Shown here piece after piece: positions 37,336 to 45,785 of a stretch of DNA of 64,000 nucleotides (position 1 is its first letter; every line of letters starts with the position of its first letter). The stretch is taken from NCBI RefSeq assembly GCF_001746415.1, contig NZ_MEHJ01000001.1:3617001-3681000 (forward strand), given 5' to 3'. The notes under the pieces are model-generated. The model did no database searches. It was not told the origin of the DNA and saw nothing but the letters and a program-made list of their open reading frames with translations. Origin of the DNA: Streptomyces agglomeratus (GTDB taxonomy: Bacteria; Actinomycetota; Actinomycetes; Streptomycetales; Streptomycetaceae). The position numbers were made by a program, and so were the translations under genes.

Positions 37336-37885
37336 GCGGCCAGTATCCCCCCGCCGGGATCGCCGCCGGTGAGCGGGTGCGGGGCTTCGTGTGGGGGCGG
37401 GGGCTTCGGGGCGGGACTGCGGGGTCGGTGCCGCGTCGGGGCGTCTCCTCGGGTGCCGAACCTTCGGGCAGCGCTGCGGTGTGTGCAGGGTGCTTGCGTT
37501 CGACACCCTGCGGGGAGCGCCCCGACACGGCCCCTCCCGGCACCGCCGAATGCGTCGCGGGGGCTCCGGGCGGGGGACTCGGGGTCGGTGCCGCGCCGGG
37601 GCGTCTCCTCGGGTGCCGAACCTTCGGGCAGCGCTGCGGTGTGTACGGGCCCGTTGCGTTCGGCGCCCTGCGGGGAGCGCCCCGACACGGCCCCTCCCGG
37701 CACCGCCGAATGCGTCGCGGGGGCTCCGGGCGGGGGGCTTCGGGGTCGGTGCCGCGCCGGGGCGTCTCCTCGGGTGCCGAACCTTCGGGCAGCGCTGCGG
37801 TGTGTACGGGCCCGTTGCGTTCGACACCCTGCGGGGAGCGCCCCGGCACGGCCCCTGCCGGCACTCCGGGAGGTGCGGGGAGGCT
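37336..37885. other. Intergenic stretch with tandem repeats, upstream of nuoD2
   Basis: This 550-bp gap lies between nuoD2 and the MidA-type methyltransferase gene. The part from 37421 to about 37870 is the 160-bp repeat array. Positions 37336-37420 are simple G-rich sequence on the plus strand. The open frames crossing the repeats in all directions are a base-composition effect: they carry no domain and repeat with the DNA. Confidence 0.6.
37421..37870. repeat. Three tandem copies of a ~160-bp unit
   Basis: Copies start at 37421, 37581 and 37742 (periods 160 and 161), each opening GGGGTCGGTGCCGCG; the third is truncated near 37870. Each unit contains the hairpin CCGAACCTTCGG and the perfect palindrome GCAGCGCTGC. 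The copies differ mainly in the segment after GTGTGT, where copy 1 has CAGGGTGCTTG and the others ACGGGCCCGTTG. Confidence 0.9.
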
Positions 37886-38869
37886 TCAGGCGGGCAGTGG
37901 GACGGGTTGTCTCAGCCAGGTGAAGTCGCCGAGGCCGCCGCGGGCCGTCAGTTCCGCCGCCTCGCCCGCTCCGGAGAGGGCCCGTACGTACGCGGCCGGG
38001 TCCTTCGTCGCCAGGGCCAGCGGCGGGCGGGCCGCGGTCACGCCCAGGCGGTGCAGTGCCTCGCGCTGCGACAGCAGCTCCGCGCCCGGCAGCGCGCACG
38101 CGTCCAGGGCGACGTGGGAGGTGATGTCACAGGTGCCGTCGGGGACCGGGCGTACCTCCCGGCCCGCCCGGAAGCCGGTCAGCGTGCCGAACGGGGGGCG
38201 CGCCGTCCGCTCGTGGGCGTAGTCCACCGCGACCGCCAGGCCCGCGTCGAGCGTCGCGACGGCCGCGGCCCACGCCGCGTCGCGCGGGCGGCCGATCTCG
38301 GCCCGCAACCCGGGCCCGGCGTCCGGCGGCAGCGGCCACCAGCGCGCGAGCCAGTCCGCGTCCGGCCCGGTCACCGGGTCGCCCAGGCGCTCCTCGCCGT
38401 CCCGGGGGCGGACGAGGACGTAGCGGGCGACACCCGCCGCGTCGGTCTCGGCGACGTCCACCGGGACGTTGTCCAGCCACTCGTTCGCGAACAGCAGCCC
38501 GGTGACGCCCGGCGGCGGCTCCGTGAGCCACTCGATGCGGTGATCCAGTCCGGCCGGCCGGGGCGCGCGCTCAACGCCGTACGCCCGCACGCGCGCCGAC
38601 AGCTCCGGAGCCAGCGCCGCGAGTACGGCCGCCAGCAGCTCGCCCAGCCCCGCGCCCACGTCGACCAGCGCCAGCTCCCGCGGCTGCTCCAGCGACGCGT
38701 CGACCTCCGCGAGCAGCCGCGCGACCGCCCCGGCGTAGAGCGCGGACGCGTGCACCGATGTACGGAAATGACCGGACGGGCCCGGTCCGCCGGGGCGTAC
38801 GTAGAAACCCCCCGGACCGTACAGCGCCTGCTGAGCCGCTTCCCGCCACCCGTCCCACTCATCCGTCAC
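37886..38869 (-). CDS. MidA/NDUFAF7-family SAM-dependent methyltransferase
   Basis: This 327-aa class I methyltransferase is of the MidA (mitochondrial NDUFAF7) family. Family marks are PGGFYVRPG and [10 protein letters not shown] near the N-terminus, the SAM loop [16 protein letters not shown] (about 83-98), [15 protein letters not shown] (the conserved NExxD segment), [10 protein letters not shown], and [12 protein letters not shown] near the C-terminus. NDUFAF7 dimethylates an arginine of NDUFS2, the human NuoD. Here the gene lies upstream of nuoD2 on the same strand. The GTG at 38867-38869 gives the family start ([10 protein letters not shown]). Co-transcription with nuoD2 is plausible across the repeat array. 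Confidence 0.9.
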   Translation of the reverse strand: MTDEWDGWREAAQQALYGPGGFYVRPGGPGPSGHFRTSVHASALYAGAVARLLAEVDASLEQPRELALVDVGAGLGELLAAVLAALAPELSARVRAYGVERAPRPAGLDHRIEWLTEPPPGVTGLLFANEWLDNVPVDVAETDAAGVARYVLVRPRDGEERLGDPVTGPDADWLARWWPLPPDAGPGLRAEIGRPRDAAWAAAVATLDAGLAVAVDYAHERTARPPFGTLTGFRAGREVRPVPDGTCDITSHVALDACALPGAELLSQREALHRLGVTAARPPLALATKDPAAYVRALSGAGEAAELTARGGLGDFTWLRQPVPLPA

Positions 38870-38965
38870 GGCATCAAGTCTCCACCTTGGGGAGTAGGCT
38901 CCGGCCCACCGGATCGCTCCTCCGGTTGACCCCTGCACCTATTTGATTTCCCTACGCTGGGTTAC

Positions 38966-40171
38966 GTGCAACGCCTCTACGATTTCATCCGCAGGCACCC
39001 GACGAGTGTCGACAGCTTCTGGGCTGTGATGCTCTTCGGGTTCTCCCTGCTGTGGGCCGTGCAGGCGTCCATGGGAACGGAACCGCGCATCGCGGCCTTC
39101 CCGATCATCACGCTCCTGTGCCTGGTGGTGGCCCTGCGCCGTCGCGCACCGCAGAAGATGCTGTTGCTGGCGATCCTGATGGGGGTCGCGCAACTGGTGT
39201 GCAACGTGGAGGTCAATCCGGCCGACTGGGCCATGCTCGTCATCATCTACACCGTCGCCGCCAGCGACGGACCGCGCTGGGTCTCACGGGTCGCGCTCGT
39301 CGGCGGCCTCGCCGCGGCACCGATCGCGCAGTTGCGCTGGCCCTCCCCACAGGGCGACAACACGGTCCTGGCCTCGGTCTTCTTCACGATCGTCATGGCC
39401 CTGCCGTTCGCGCTGGCGTGGGTTCTGGGCGACTCGATGCGCACCCGGCGCGCCTACTTCGCCGAGCTGGAGGAGCGCGCCGCGCGGCTGGAGAAGGAGC
39501 GCGAGGCGCAGTCGAAGGTGGCCGTCGCCGCGGAGCGGGCCCGTATCGCCCGTGAACTGCACGACGTCGTCGCGCACAACGTCTCCGTGATGGTGGTGCA
39601 GGCGGACGGCGCGGCGTATGTCATGGACGCCTCGCCAGCGCAGGCCAGGCAGGCGCTGGAGACCATCTCGACGACCGGCCGTCAGGCGCTCGCCGAGATG
39701 CGGCGGCTGCTGGGCGTACTGCGGACCGGCGAGCACCAGGAGAGCGGCGAGTACGTGCCGCAGCCCGACGTCCAGCAGATCGAGGACCTCGTCGAGCACG
39801 TCCGCACGGCGGGGCTCACCGTCGACTTCAAGGTCGAGGGCACACCGCGGCCGCTGCCGAGCGGGGTGGAGCTCACGGCGTACCGCATCGTGCAGGAAGC
39901 CCTCACCAACACGCGCAAGCACGGCGGGCCGGACGTGGGCGCCAGCGTCCGGCTCGTGTACTTCGACGACGGGCTCGGCCTGCTCGTCGAGGACGACGGC
40001 CGGGGCGCGGCGCACGAGCTGTACGAGGACGGCGGCGCGGACGGGCAGGGCCACGGCCTGATCGGCATGCGCGAGCGGGTCGGTATGGTCGGCGGCACGC
40101 TCGACGCGGGGCCGCGCCCCGGCGGCGGCTTCCGCATCAGCGCGCTGCTGCCGCTCAAACCGGCCCACTGA
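38966..40171 (+). CDS. Sensor histidine kinase (NarL-type, HisKA_3)
   Basis: This 401-aa membrane kinase has about five N-terminal transmembrane segments (residues 15-155), a short coiled linker (EERAARLEKEREAQ), the HisKA_3 dimerisation motif with His199 (ARIARELHDVVAHNVSVMVV), and an HATPase domain (IVQEALTNTRKHGG, EDDGRGA, HGLIGMRERVGMVGG). No extracytoplasmic sensor domain is present, so it probably senses within the membrane. It starts at the GTG at 38966 and is followed 55 bp on by its response regulator. In S. coelicolor the pair is, as far as I recall, SCO3390/SCO3389. Confidence 0.9.
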   Translation: MQRLYDFIRRHPTSVDSFWAVMLFGFSLLWAVQASMGTEPRIAAFPIITLLCLVVALRRRAPQKMLLLAILMGVAQLVCNVEVNPADWAMLVIIYTVAASDGPRWVSRVALVGGLAAAPIAQLRWPSPQGDNTVLASVFFTIVMALPFALAWVLGDSMRTRRAYFAELEERAARLEKEREAQSKVAVAAERARIARELHDVVAHNVSVMVVQADGAAYVMDASPAQARQALETISTTGRQALAEMRRLLGVLRTGEHQESGEYVPQPDVQQIEDLVEHVRTAGLTVDFKVEGTPRPLPSGVELTAYRIVQEALTNTRKHGGPDVGASVRLVYFDDGLGLLVEDDGRGAAHELYEDGGADGQGHGLIGMRERVGMVGGTLDAGPRPGGGFRISALLPLKPAH

Positions 40172-40226
40172 GGGCCCTTCCCCCCTGTCCGACTACGCCG
40201 ACGCCGACGAAAGGCCACCCCACCCC

Positions 40227-40913
40227 ATGTCCATCCGCGTGATGCTCGTAGACGACCAGGTACTGCTGCGCACCGGCTTCCGGATGGTCCTGGCCGCCCA
40301 GCCCGACATGGAGGTGGTGGCGGAGGCCGGCGACGGTGCGGAGGCCATCGAGGTCCTGCGCTCCACGGCGGTCGACGTCGTGCTGATGGACGTACGGATG
40401 CCGAGGCTGGACGGGGTCGAGGCCACCCGGCGCATCTGCGCGGAGCCCGACGCGCCGAAGGTGCTCATCCTGACCACGTTCGACCTGGACGAGTACGCCT
40501 TCTCCGGGCTGAAGGCGGGAGCCAGTGGCTTCATGCTGAAGGACGTCCCGCCGGGCGAACTGCTGGCCGCCATCCGGTCGGTGCACAGTGGCGACGCGGT
40601 CGTCGCGCCTTCGACGACGCGGCGGCTGCTGGACCGCTTCTCGCCGATGCTGCCGAGTACGGGCAAGGAGACGCGGGCCGTCGACAGCGCGCTGGCGCGG
40701 CTGACCGAGCGGGAGCGCGAGGTGATGCTGCTCGTGGCACAGGGGCTGTCGAACGGGGAGATCGCGGCGCGGCTCGTGCTGTCGGAGGCCACGGTCAAGA
40801 CGCATGTCGGGCGCATCCTGACCAAGCTCGGCCTGCGCGACCGGGTCCAGGTGGTGGTGCTGGCGTACGAGTCGGGGCTGGTCCGGGCGGGCGGCGGGCC
40901 GGCCGCGGGCTAG
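40227..40913 (+). CDS. LuxR/NarL-family response regulator
   Basis: This 228-aa regulator has a receiver domain with acidic VDD at residues 8-10, Asp55 in VVLMDVRMP, and Lys in GFMLKDVPP. The LuxR-type HTH runs from about residue 150 to 215 (LTEREREVMLLVAQGLSNGE, SEATVKTHVGRILTKLGL). It is partnered with the kinase just upstream. The stop TAG at 40911-40913 lies inside the 6-bp target duplication of the IS481 element that follows. The coding sequence is therefore intact despite the insertion; any downstream read-through is interrupted. Confidence 0.93.
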   Translation: MSIRVMLVDDQVLLRTGFRMVLAAQPDMEVVAEAGDGAEAIEVLRSTAVDVVLMDVRMPRLDGVEATRRICAEPDAPKVLILTTFDLDEYAFSGLKAGASGFMLKDVPPGELLAAIRSVHSGDAVVAPSTTRRLLDRFSPMLPSTGKETRAVDSALARLTEREREVMLLVAQGLSNGEIAARLVLSEATVKTHVGRILTKLGLRDRVQVVVLAYESGLVRAGGGPAAG

Positions 40914-40914
40914 G
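40909..40914. repeat. Left 6-bp target-site duplication GCTAGG
   Basis: GCTAGG flanks the IS on the left and matches the right flank at 41986-41991. It fits the NCTAGN target of IS481-family elements and contains the stop codon of the response-regulator gene. Confidence 0.85.
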
Positions 40915-41985
40915 TGTATTGCCCCGGGAGGTTGTGTACGGGTGATGCAGCTCTAGGCTGAGGGATCTTGAACGAGTAAGGGCCTTCCGGGTTCGGTGTG
41001 GATTGCGACATCTCCACCGAACGACGAAAGGCCCTCATGCCCCACCGTAATGCACCCCTGACCGAGACCGGACGACTGCGGCTCGCCCGCTGCGTGGTCG
41101 AGGACGGATGGCCCCTGCGCCGGGCCGCCGAACGCTTCCAGGTCTCGACAACCACCGCCCAGCGGTGGGCCGGCCGCTACCGAGTTCTGGGCGAGGCCGG
41201 GATGGCGGACCTTTCCTCCCGCCCGCATCACAGCCCCCGGCGAACCCCGACCCGCACCGAACGCCGGATCATCAAGGTGCGCCTCCTGCGTCGCTGGGGA
41301 CCGGCCCGGATCGCTCACCTGCTCGGCCTGGTCCCCTCGACCGTGCACCGTGTCCTGACCCGCTTCAAACTGGCCCGCCTGACCCACCTGGACCGGGCCA
41401 CCGGCCGGGCAGTGCGCCGCTACGAACGCTCCACACCAGGCGAGTTGGTACACGTGGACATCAAGAAACTCGGCAACATCCCCGATGGCGGAGGCCACAA
41501 GGCGCTCGGCCGCCAGGCCGGCCGCAAGACACGGTCCGGCGCCGGCTACAGCTACATCCACACCGCCGTAGACGACCACTCCCGCCTCGCCTACAGCGAG
41601 ATCCACGACGACGAGAAGAAGGAAACCGCGACCGCCTTCTGGACCCGGGCGAACGCGTTCTTCACCACCGCCGGGATCACCGTCGAGCGCGTCCTGACCG
41701 ACAACGGCTCCTGCTACCGCTCACGCGACTGGCACGATGCCCTGGCGGCGGCCGGGATCGCCCACAAGCGAACCCGGCCCTACCGGCCGCAGACCAACGG
41801 CAAGGTCGAACGCCTCAACCGCACCCTGCTCGACGAATGGGCCTACGCCCGCCCCTACCGATCAGAACAAGAACGACGCGACGCCTTCCCACACTGGCTC
41901 CACACCTACAATCACCACCGCGGACACACCGCGCTCGCAGGCAAACCACCCGCCAGCCGCGTCCCCAACCTCACAGGGCAATACA
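40915..41985 (+). mobile_element. IS481-family insertion sequence (1071 bp)
   Basis: The element runs TGT...ACA with terminal inverted repeats: left TGTATTGCCCCGGGAGGTTG at 40915, right (reverse complement) TGTATTGCCCTGTGAGGTTG ending at 41985, agreeing at 18 of 20 positions. It is flanked by the 6-bp duplication GCTAGG. It carries one transposase gene that fills most of the element. The intact repeats, frame and duplication suggest a recent and probably mobile copy. Confidence 0.93.
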
Positions 41986-41990
41986 GCTAG
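41037..41990 (+). CDS. IS481 family transposase
   Basis: This 317-aa DDE transposase starts at the ATG at 41037 (MPHRNAPLTETGRLRLARCV). An N-terminal HTH (PLRRAAERFQVSTTTAQRWA, about residues 22-42) is followed by the integrase core with the catalytic triad: Asp in ELVHVDIKKLG, Asp in VLTDNGSCYRS and Glu in NGKVERLNRTL. The last sense codon (AGC) starts in the target duplication, and the stop TAG at 41988-41990 is supplied wholly by target DNA outside the right inverted repeat. This is known for IS481 elements that insert at NCTAGN. Confidence 0.95.
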   Translation: MPHRNAPLTETGRLRLARCVVEDGWPLRRAAERFQVSTTTAQRWAGRYRVLGEAGMADLSSRPHHSPRRTPTRTERRIIKVRLLRRWGPARIAHLLGLVPSTVHRVLTRFKLARLTHLDRATGRAVRRYERSTPGELVHVDIKKLGNIPDGGGHKALGRQAGRKTRSGAGYSYIHTAVDDHSRLAYSEIHDDEKKETATAFWTRANAFFTTAGITVERVLTDNGSCYRSRDWHDALAAAGIAHKRTRPYRPQTNGKVERLNRTLLDEWAYARPYRSEQERRDAFPHWLHTYNHHRGHTALAGKPPASRVPNLTGQYS

Positions 41991-41991
41991 G
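41986..41991. repeat. Right 6-bp target-site duplication GCTAGG
   Basis: This is identical to the left flank at 40909-40914. It supplies the transposase stop codon. The next 117 bp (41992-42108) hold three loose CCGGACGGGCC repeats and no gene. Confidence 0.85.
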
Positions 41992-42108
41992 GCGCCCCTG
42001 CCGGGCGGAGCCTGTTCCCCGCCGGACGGGCCTGACTCCCCTCCGGACGGGCCGGACCTGCTCGCGCCGGACGGGCCTGCCCGCGCCGGACTGGCCCTTC
42101 CGCGCGTG

Positions 42109-43080
42109 TTACGAGATCGCGCTGCGCAGGACCGCCACGTCGAGCTGTTCCGTTTCGTCGTGAGCCGTCAGGTCGATGACCTGGCCGACCGCCTGTCCCT
42201 CCGCCGTCCGGTGCGCGTCGGCCAGCGCCTCCTCGCCCACCACGTCCGCGAGATCCTCGTGCTGGACGGCTTCGATCGCCGCGGCGGCCGACTTCTGGGT
42301 GCCGAAGAAGTCGAAGCCTCCCTGAATGCGCGAGGCGCGGCGGCGCTCGTCGGCGTACGGCACGACCGAGGAGGCGGCCGCGACACGGCGCGGGACAACG
42401 GCGGACGACGGGCGGGCATGGTCCGGGGAGGACACTGCGTCGCTACCGGCGGCCGCCTCGTGCTTCCCCTCCGGCTCCCCCACCCCACGGCCCCGCGCTT
42501 CGCGCGACCTGCGGGATTCCTGCTCCGCCGCGTTGCGCGACAGGTTGTCCAGGGCCATGGCCGCACGCAGATACGCGGACGGCGTCGGCGTACTGCTCAC
42601 CGCGGGCAGCGCCTTGGCGGGCGCCGCCGCCTCGATGGCCAGCAGCCGGCGGCCTTCCAGCGCGCTGGCCCGCTCGGTCTCCGCGGTCGCGTAGCGCCGC
42701 AGCAGCGCGGCGTGCTCGCCGCGCAGGGCGGCCAGTTCGACCCGCTTGGCGCGCAGCTTCGCGTCCAGCTTGGCGCGCAGCTCGCGCGACTCCTCGACGT
42801 CCGCCTCGAGGTCGGCTATGCGCTCCTCGGTCTTCCACTCGTCGCTCGCGCGCGCCCGCGTCAGCTCGGCCACCCGCCGGCCCGCCGCACGGTCCCAGCC
42901 GCGCATGAGGACCGCGCCGGTGACCGCGGCGGCCGCGGCCGCCGCGACCAGGACGCGCAGCACCACCGGTTCCGCGAACAGCCAGGAACCGGCGGCGCAG
43001 AGTATCGCCGCGCCGGCGACCGCGGATGGCGGAAGGATCCTGTGCAGGGGTGGGGAATGGCGGTGGCGTCCACGTGGCAT
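42109..43080 (-). CDS. Membrane protein with coiled coil, unknown function
   Basis: This 323-aa protein has two adjacent N-terminal hydrophobic segments (about residues 17-35 and 37-60, VVLRVLVAAAAAAAVTGAVL). A long predicted coiled coil follows (about 70-150: EERIADLEADVEESRELRAK, LAALRGEHAALLRRYATAET), then an Ala/Ser/Arg-rich region (160-250) and an acidic C-terminus (HEDLADVVGEEALADAHRTA). The start is the ATG at 43078-43080. I recognise the type from other streptomycetes but no function. It probably anchors a cytoplasmic scaffold to the membrane. Confidence 0.7.
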   Translation of the reverse strand: MPRGRHRHSPPLHRILPPSAVAGAAILCAAGSWLFAEPVVLRVLVAAAAAAAVTGAVLMRGWDRAAGRRVAELTRARASDEWKTEERIADLEADVEESRELRAKLDAKLRAKRVELAALRGEHAALLRRYATAETERASALEGRRLLAIEAAAPAKALPAVSSTPTPSAYLRAAMALDNLSRNAAEQESRRSREARGRGVGEPEGKHEAAAGSDAVSSPDHARPSSAVVPRRVAAASSVVPYADERRRASRIQGGFDFFGTQKSAAAAIEAVQHEDLADVVGEEALADAHRTAEGQAVGQVIDLTAHDETEQLDVAVLRSAIS

Positions 43081-43118
43081 GGCCTGAAATTTACCGTGCG
43101 TAGACGGCGGATGGGGCC

Positions 43119-43144
43119 CCGCCCGGCAATCTGTTCCCGGGCGG
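43119..43144. terminator. Hairpin downstream of the betaine-binding protein gene
   Basis: CCGCCCGG at 43119-43126 and CCGGGCGG at 43137-43144 form an 8-bp stem with a 10-base loop, just after the stop of the minus-strand solute-binding gene. No T-tract is present, so the assignment is by position. Confidence 0.4.
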
Positions 43145-43165
43145 TTACCCAATTCCTTACTCCGC

Positions 43166-44146
43166 CTACTTCTTGAGCAGACCCTTCGACTCCAGATACT
43201 CCTTCGCGGCATCGGCGGGCTTCACCCTGTCGGCGTCGATCTTGCGGTTCAGCTCCACCAGATCCCCGGTCGTCAGCACCTTGGTGAGCTTGCCGAGAGC
43301 GGCCGCTATCTCAGGCGATCCGGCGTCCTTCGCATTGACCACCGGCAGTACGTTGTCGGCGTTCTGGAGCTTCTTGTCGTCCTCCAGGAGCACGAGTCCG
43401 AAACCCTCCAGCGTCGCGTCGGTCGTGGTGGTCAGCACCAGCTGATCCGCCCCGTCCTTGACCGCCTGCTTGGCCTGCGGGGTGCCCACGCCCTTGGGGT
43501 CGACGCCGGTGACGTCGATCCCGTACTCCTTCTTCAGACCGGGTGCGCAGAAGGGCCGGATCTCGCACTCGTCGCCGGCCGCGATCTTCACCTTGAGCTT
43601 GGACTTACCAAGATCGGAAAGGGTCTTGAGGTTGTTCTTCTCCGCGTATTCCCTGCTCACCGCGAAGGCGTTCTGGTCGACGGCCCCGCCGGCCGGCAGC
43701 GCCTTCAGTCCGCGCGGCTGCGCGAGCTTCTCCAGGGCTTCGAAGGTGGCGGTCACATCACTGGAGGCGACCGGATTCTTCTCCGGCGCCTTGGGCCCGT
43801 TGGCCTTCGCGTTGAGGAATTCGGCAAGCGTAGCGGCGTATTCCGGTACGACGTCGATCTCGCCCTTCTCCAGGGCGGGTTCGTACAGTTCGCGGTTCTC
43901 CACGGTCTTGATCGAGGTGCCGTATCCGGCCTCGGAGAGGACCTGTGCGTACAGCTCGGCCAGCACCTTGGACTCGGTGAAGCCGGCCGAACCGACCACC
44001 AGCGAGCCCTTCTTTCCGGCCTCACCGGCCTCGGTCGAGCCGCCGTCCTTGCCCTTCTCCAGGCTTTCGCCGCCGCATGCCGCCAGCCCGCCGGTCAGCG
44101 CGATCACGGCCACTACCGCACCCGCTGTGCGCGAGGTCCTGCTCAT
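43166..44146 (-). CDS. Glycine betaine/choline-type ABC transporter substrate-binding lipoprotein
   Basis: This 326-aa lipoprotein of the ProX/OpuAC class would capture quaternary-amine osmolytes outside the cell. Signal peptide AVVAVIALTGGLAAC ends in the lipobox (Cys24). The mature protein opens with a flexible GGSTEAGEAGKKG linker, then SLVVGSAGFTESKVLAELYA (typical of OpuAC-type proteins), VVPEYAATLAEFL, FAVSREYAEKNNL and AGDECEIRPFCAPG. The start is taken as the ATG at 44144-44146; an ATG at 44158 is also possible. It ends the minus-strand permease operon. Confidence 0.9.
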   Translation of the reverse strand: MSRTSRTAGAVVAVIALTGGLAACGGESLEKGKDGGSTEAGEAGKKGSLVVGSAGFTESKVLAELYAQVLSEAGYGTSIKTVENRELYEPALEKGEIDVVPEYAATLAEFLNAKANGPKAPEKNPVASSDVTATFEALEKLAQPRGLKALPAGGAVDQNAFAVSREYAEKNNLKTLSDLGKSKLKVKIAAGDECEIRPFCAPGLKKEYGIDVTGVDPKGVGTPQAKQAVKDGADQLVLTTTTDATLEGFGLVLLEDDKKLQNADNVLPVVNAKDAGSPEIAAALGKLTKVLTTGDLVELNRKIDADRVKPADAAKEYLESKGLLKK

Positions 44147-44208
44147 GAGGTTCACCATCCAAGTGGAAGAAGAGAGGAAAGGAAGAGGAAGAGAAGGGGG
44201 AGACACCG

Positions 44209-44895
44209 TCAGGCCGCCCGCCGCACCGCTTCGCGCCCGCGCATCGGAGCGAGCAGCCGGTCCACCGCCACCAGTACGCCCTCCACCAGCAGCGCGAGGA
44301 CGGCGACGAGCAGCGCGCCCGCCACCACCTGCGGCGTGTTGTACGTGTTGAAGCCGGCCGTGATGATCCGGCCCAGCCCGCCCTCGCCCGCCATGGCGGC
44401 GAGCGTGGCCGTGGCGACCACCTGGACGGCCGCCGACCTCAGGCCGGTCATCACCAGCGGGTACGCGAGGGGCAGTTCGACCCGGAGGAACACCTGCCGC
44501 CCCGACATGCCCATCCCCCGCGCGGCCTCCACCACCGCCCGGTCCACCTCCCGCATGCCGATGTACGCGTTGGTCAGCAGCGGCGGTACGGCGAACAGCA
44601 CCAGCGCGATGATCGTCGGCAGGTCACCCAGCCTGCCCAGGGGTGTGAGGGTCAGCAGGATCAGCACGGCGAGGGTGGGGATCGCCCGCCCCACGTTCGA
44701 GAGATTGACGGCGAGCGCGCCGCCCCGGCCCAGGTGCCCGAGCCAGAGCGCCACGGGCAGCGCGATCAGGCAGGACAGCAGCAGGCACACACCGCTGAAG
44801 TACAGGTGCTCGGCGAGCCGGTTCCAGACGCCGCTCTCACCCTGCCAGTTGGCGCCGGTCGCCAGCCACGTGAAGGCGTCCCCGATGGCTCCCAT
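44209..44895 (-). CDS. Osmolyte ABC transporter permease (second permease)
   Basis: This 228-aa inner-membrane permease has five to six hydrophobic segments and the coupling-helix region EAARGMGMSGRQVFLRVELP, which contacts the ATPase. PLLTNAYIGMREVDRAVVEA and GAIGDAFTWLATG are typical of the OpuCB/OpuCD group. It starts at the ATG at 44893-44895, three bases after the first permease gene, and precedes the binding-protein gene. Confidence 0.9.
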   Translation of the reverse strand: MGAIGDAFTWLATGANWQGESGVWNRLAEHLYFSGVCLLLSCLIALPVALWLGHLGRGGALAVNLSNVGRAIPTLAVLILLTLTPLGRLGDLPTIIALVLFAVPPLLTNAYIGMREVDRAVVEAARGMGMSGRQVFLRVELPLAYPLVMTGLRSAAVQVVATATLAAMAGEGGLGRIITAGFNTYNTPQVVAGALLVAVLALLVEGVLVAVDRLLAPMRGREAVRRAA

Positions 44896-44898
44896 GGA

Positions 44899-45657
44899 TC
44901 AGCCGGCCTTCGCGATGCGGGTGATGGGCGTGTGCGTCGTACCGGCCGGGGCGCGAACGCCCCCGCGTATGCGGGGCGTACGGACCCTGGTCCACGGGGT
45001 GAGCGCCCGCTGGAGGCCCAGCAGCAGCAAGTCGGCCACCACCGCCAGCAGCACACAGATCACCGAAGCCGTGAGCACCTGCGCCTTGAAGAGCGAGTCG
45101 AGGCCGTCCACGATCAGGGTGCCCAGGCCGCCGTACCCCACGATCGCGCCGACCGTCGTCAGCGCGACCGTCGACACCGTCGCGATCCGCACCCCGGCCA
45201 GCAGCGCGGGCAGCGCCAGGGGCAGTTCGACCTCCCACAGCAGCCGTCCGCGTCCGTACCCCATGCCCAGCGCGGCCTCCCGCGCCTCCGCCGGCACCGC
45301 TTCGAGCCCGGCCAGGATGTTGCGCACGAGGACGGTCAGCGAATAGAGCACGAGACCCGTGACGACCACGGCCGCCGAGAGCCCGAACACCGGCAGCAGC
45401 AGCGAGAACATCGCCAGCGACGGAACGGTGTAGAGCACGGTCGTCAGGCCGAGGACCGGACCGGCGAACCGCGACCGGCGTCCGTCCCGTCCGCGAGCGA
45501 GCAGCGCCAGCGGAAAGGCGATCAACAGGCCGAGCACCACCGAGACCAGGGTGATCCACACATGTTGCACGGTCGCGTCGGCCAATTCCTGGCCACGGGA
45601 GCGGACGTACTCCCCGCAGATCCAGTCGTTCGCCGTCAGACAGCTCCGGCCGCTCAT
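44899..45657 (-). CDS. Osmolyte ABC transporter permease (first permease)
   Basis: This 252-aa permease is paired with the next gene. The ATG at 45655-45657 begins MSGRSCLTANDWICGEYV. Six hydrophobic segments follow with the coupling motif EAREAALGMGYGRGRLLWEV and TVALTTVGAIVGYGGLGTLI. The first periplasmic stretch has a Cys pair (SCLTANDWICGE) not usual in the family. The tail (RTPRIRGGVRAPAGTTHTPI) is basic and cytoplasmic. Two permease types suggest a heterodimeric channel as in OpuC. Confidence 0.88.
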   Translation of the reverse strand: MSGRSCLTANDWICGEYVRSRGQELADATVQHVWITLVSVVLGLLIAFPLALLARGRDGRRSRFAGPVLGLTTVLYTVPSLAMFSLLLPVFGLSAAVVVTGLVLYSLTVLVRNILAGLEAVPAEAREAALGMGYGRGRLLWEVELPLALPALLAGVRIATVSTVALTTVGAIVGYGGLGTLIVDGLDSLFKAQVLTASVICVLLAVVADLLLLGLQRALTPWTRVRTPRIRGGVRAPAGTTHTPITRIAKAG

Positions 45658-45785
45658 GCCGCCCCACCTCCCCCGAGACCCCGAACTTATGTCTGACGAC
45701 CCTATCCCCGGCCACTGACAACCGCCGGAACCTGCCACATTCCCGCAACATGGTGGGGACAGCGGACCGGCCACAATGGGGACTC

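Noticed and set aside
36185..37864. Long minus-strand open frames through the 160-bp repeats, apparently extending nuoD2 at its N-terminus
   Set aside because: The extra residues only mirror the DNA repeats and lack any domain; the ATG at 37335 gives the standard NuoD start.
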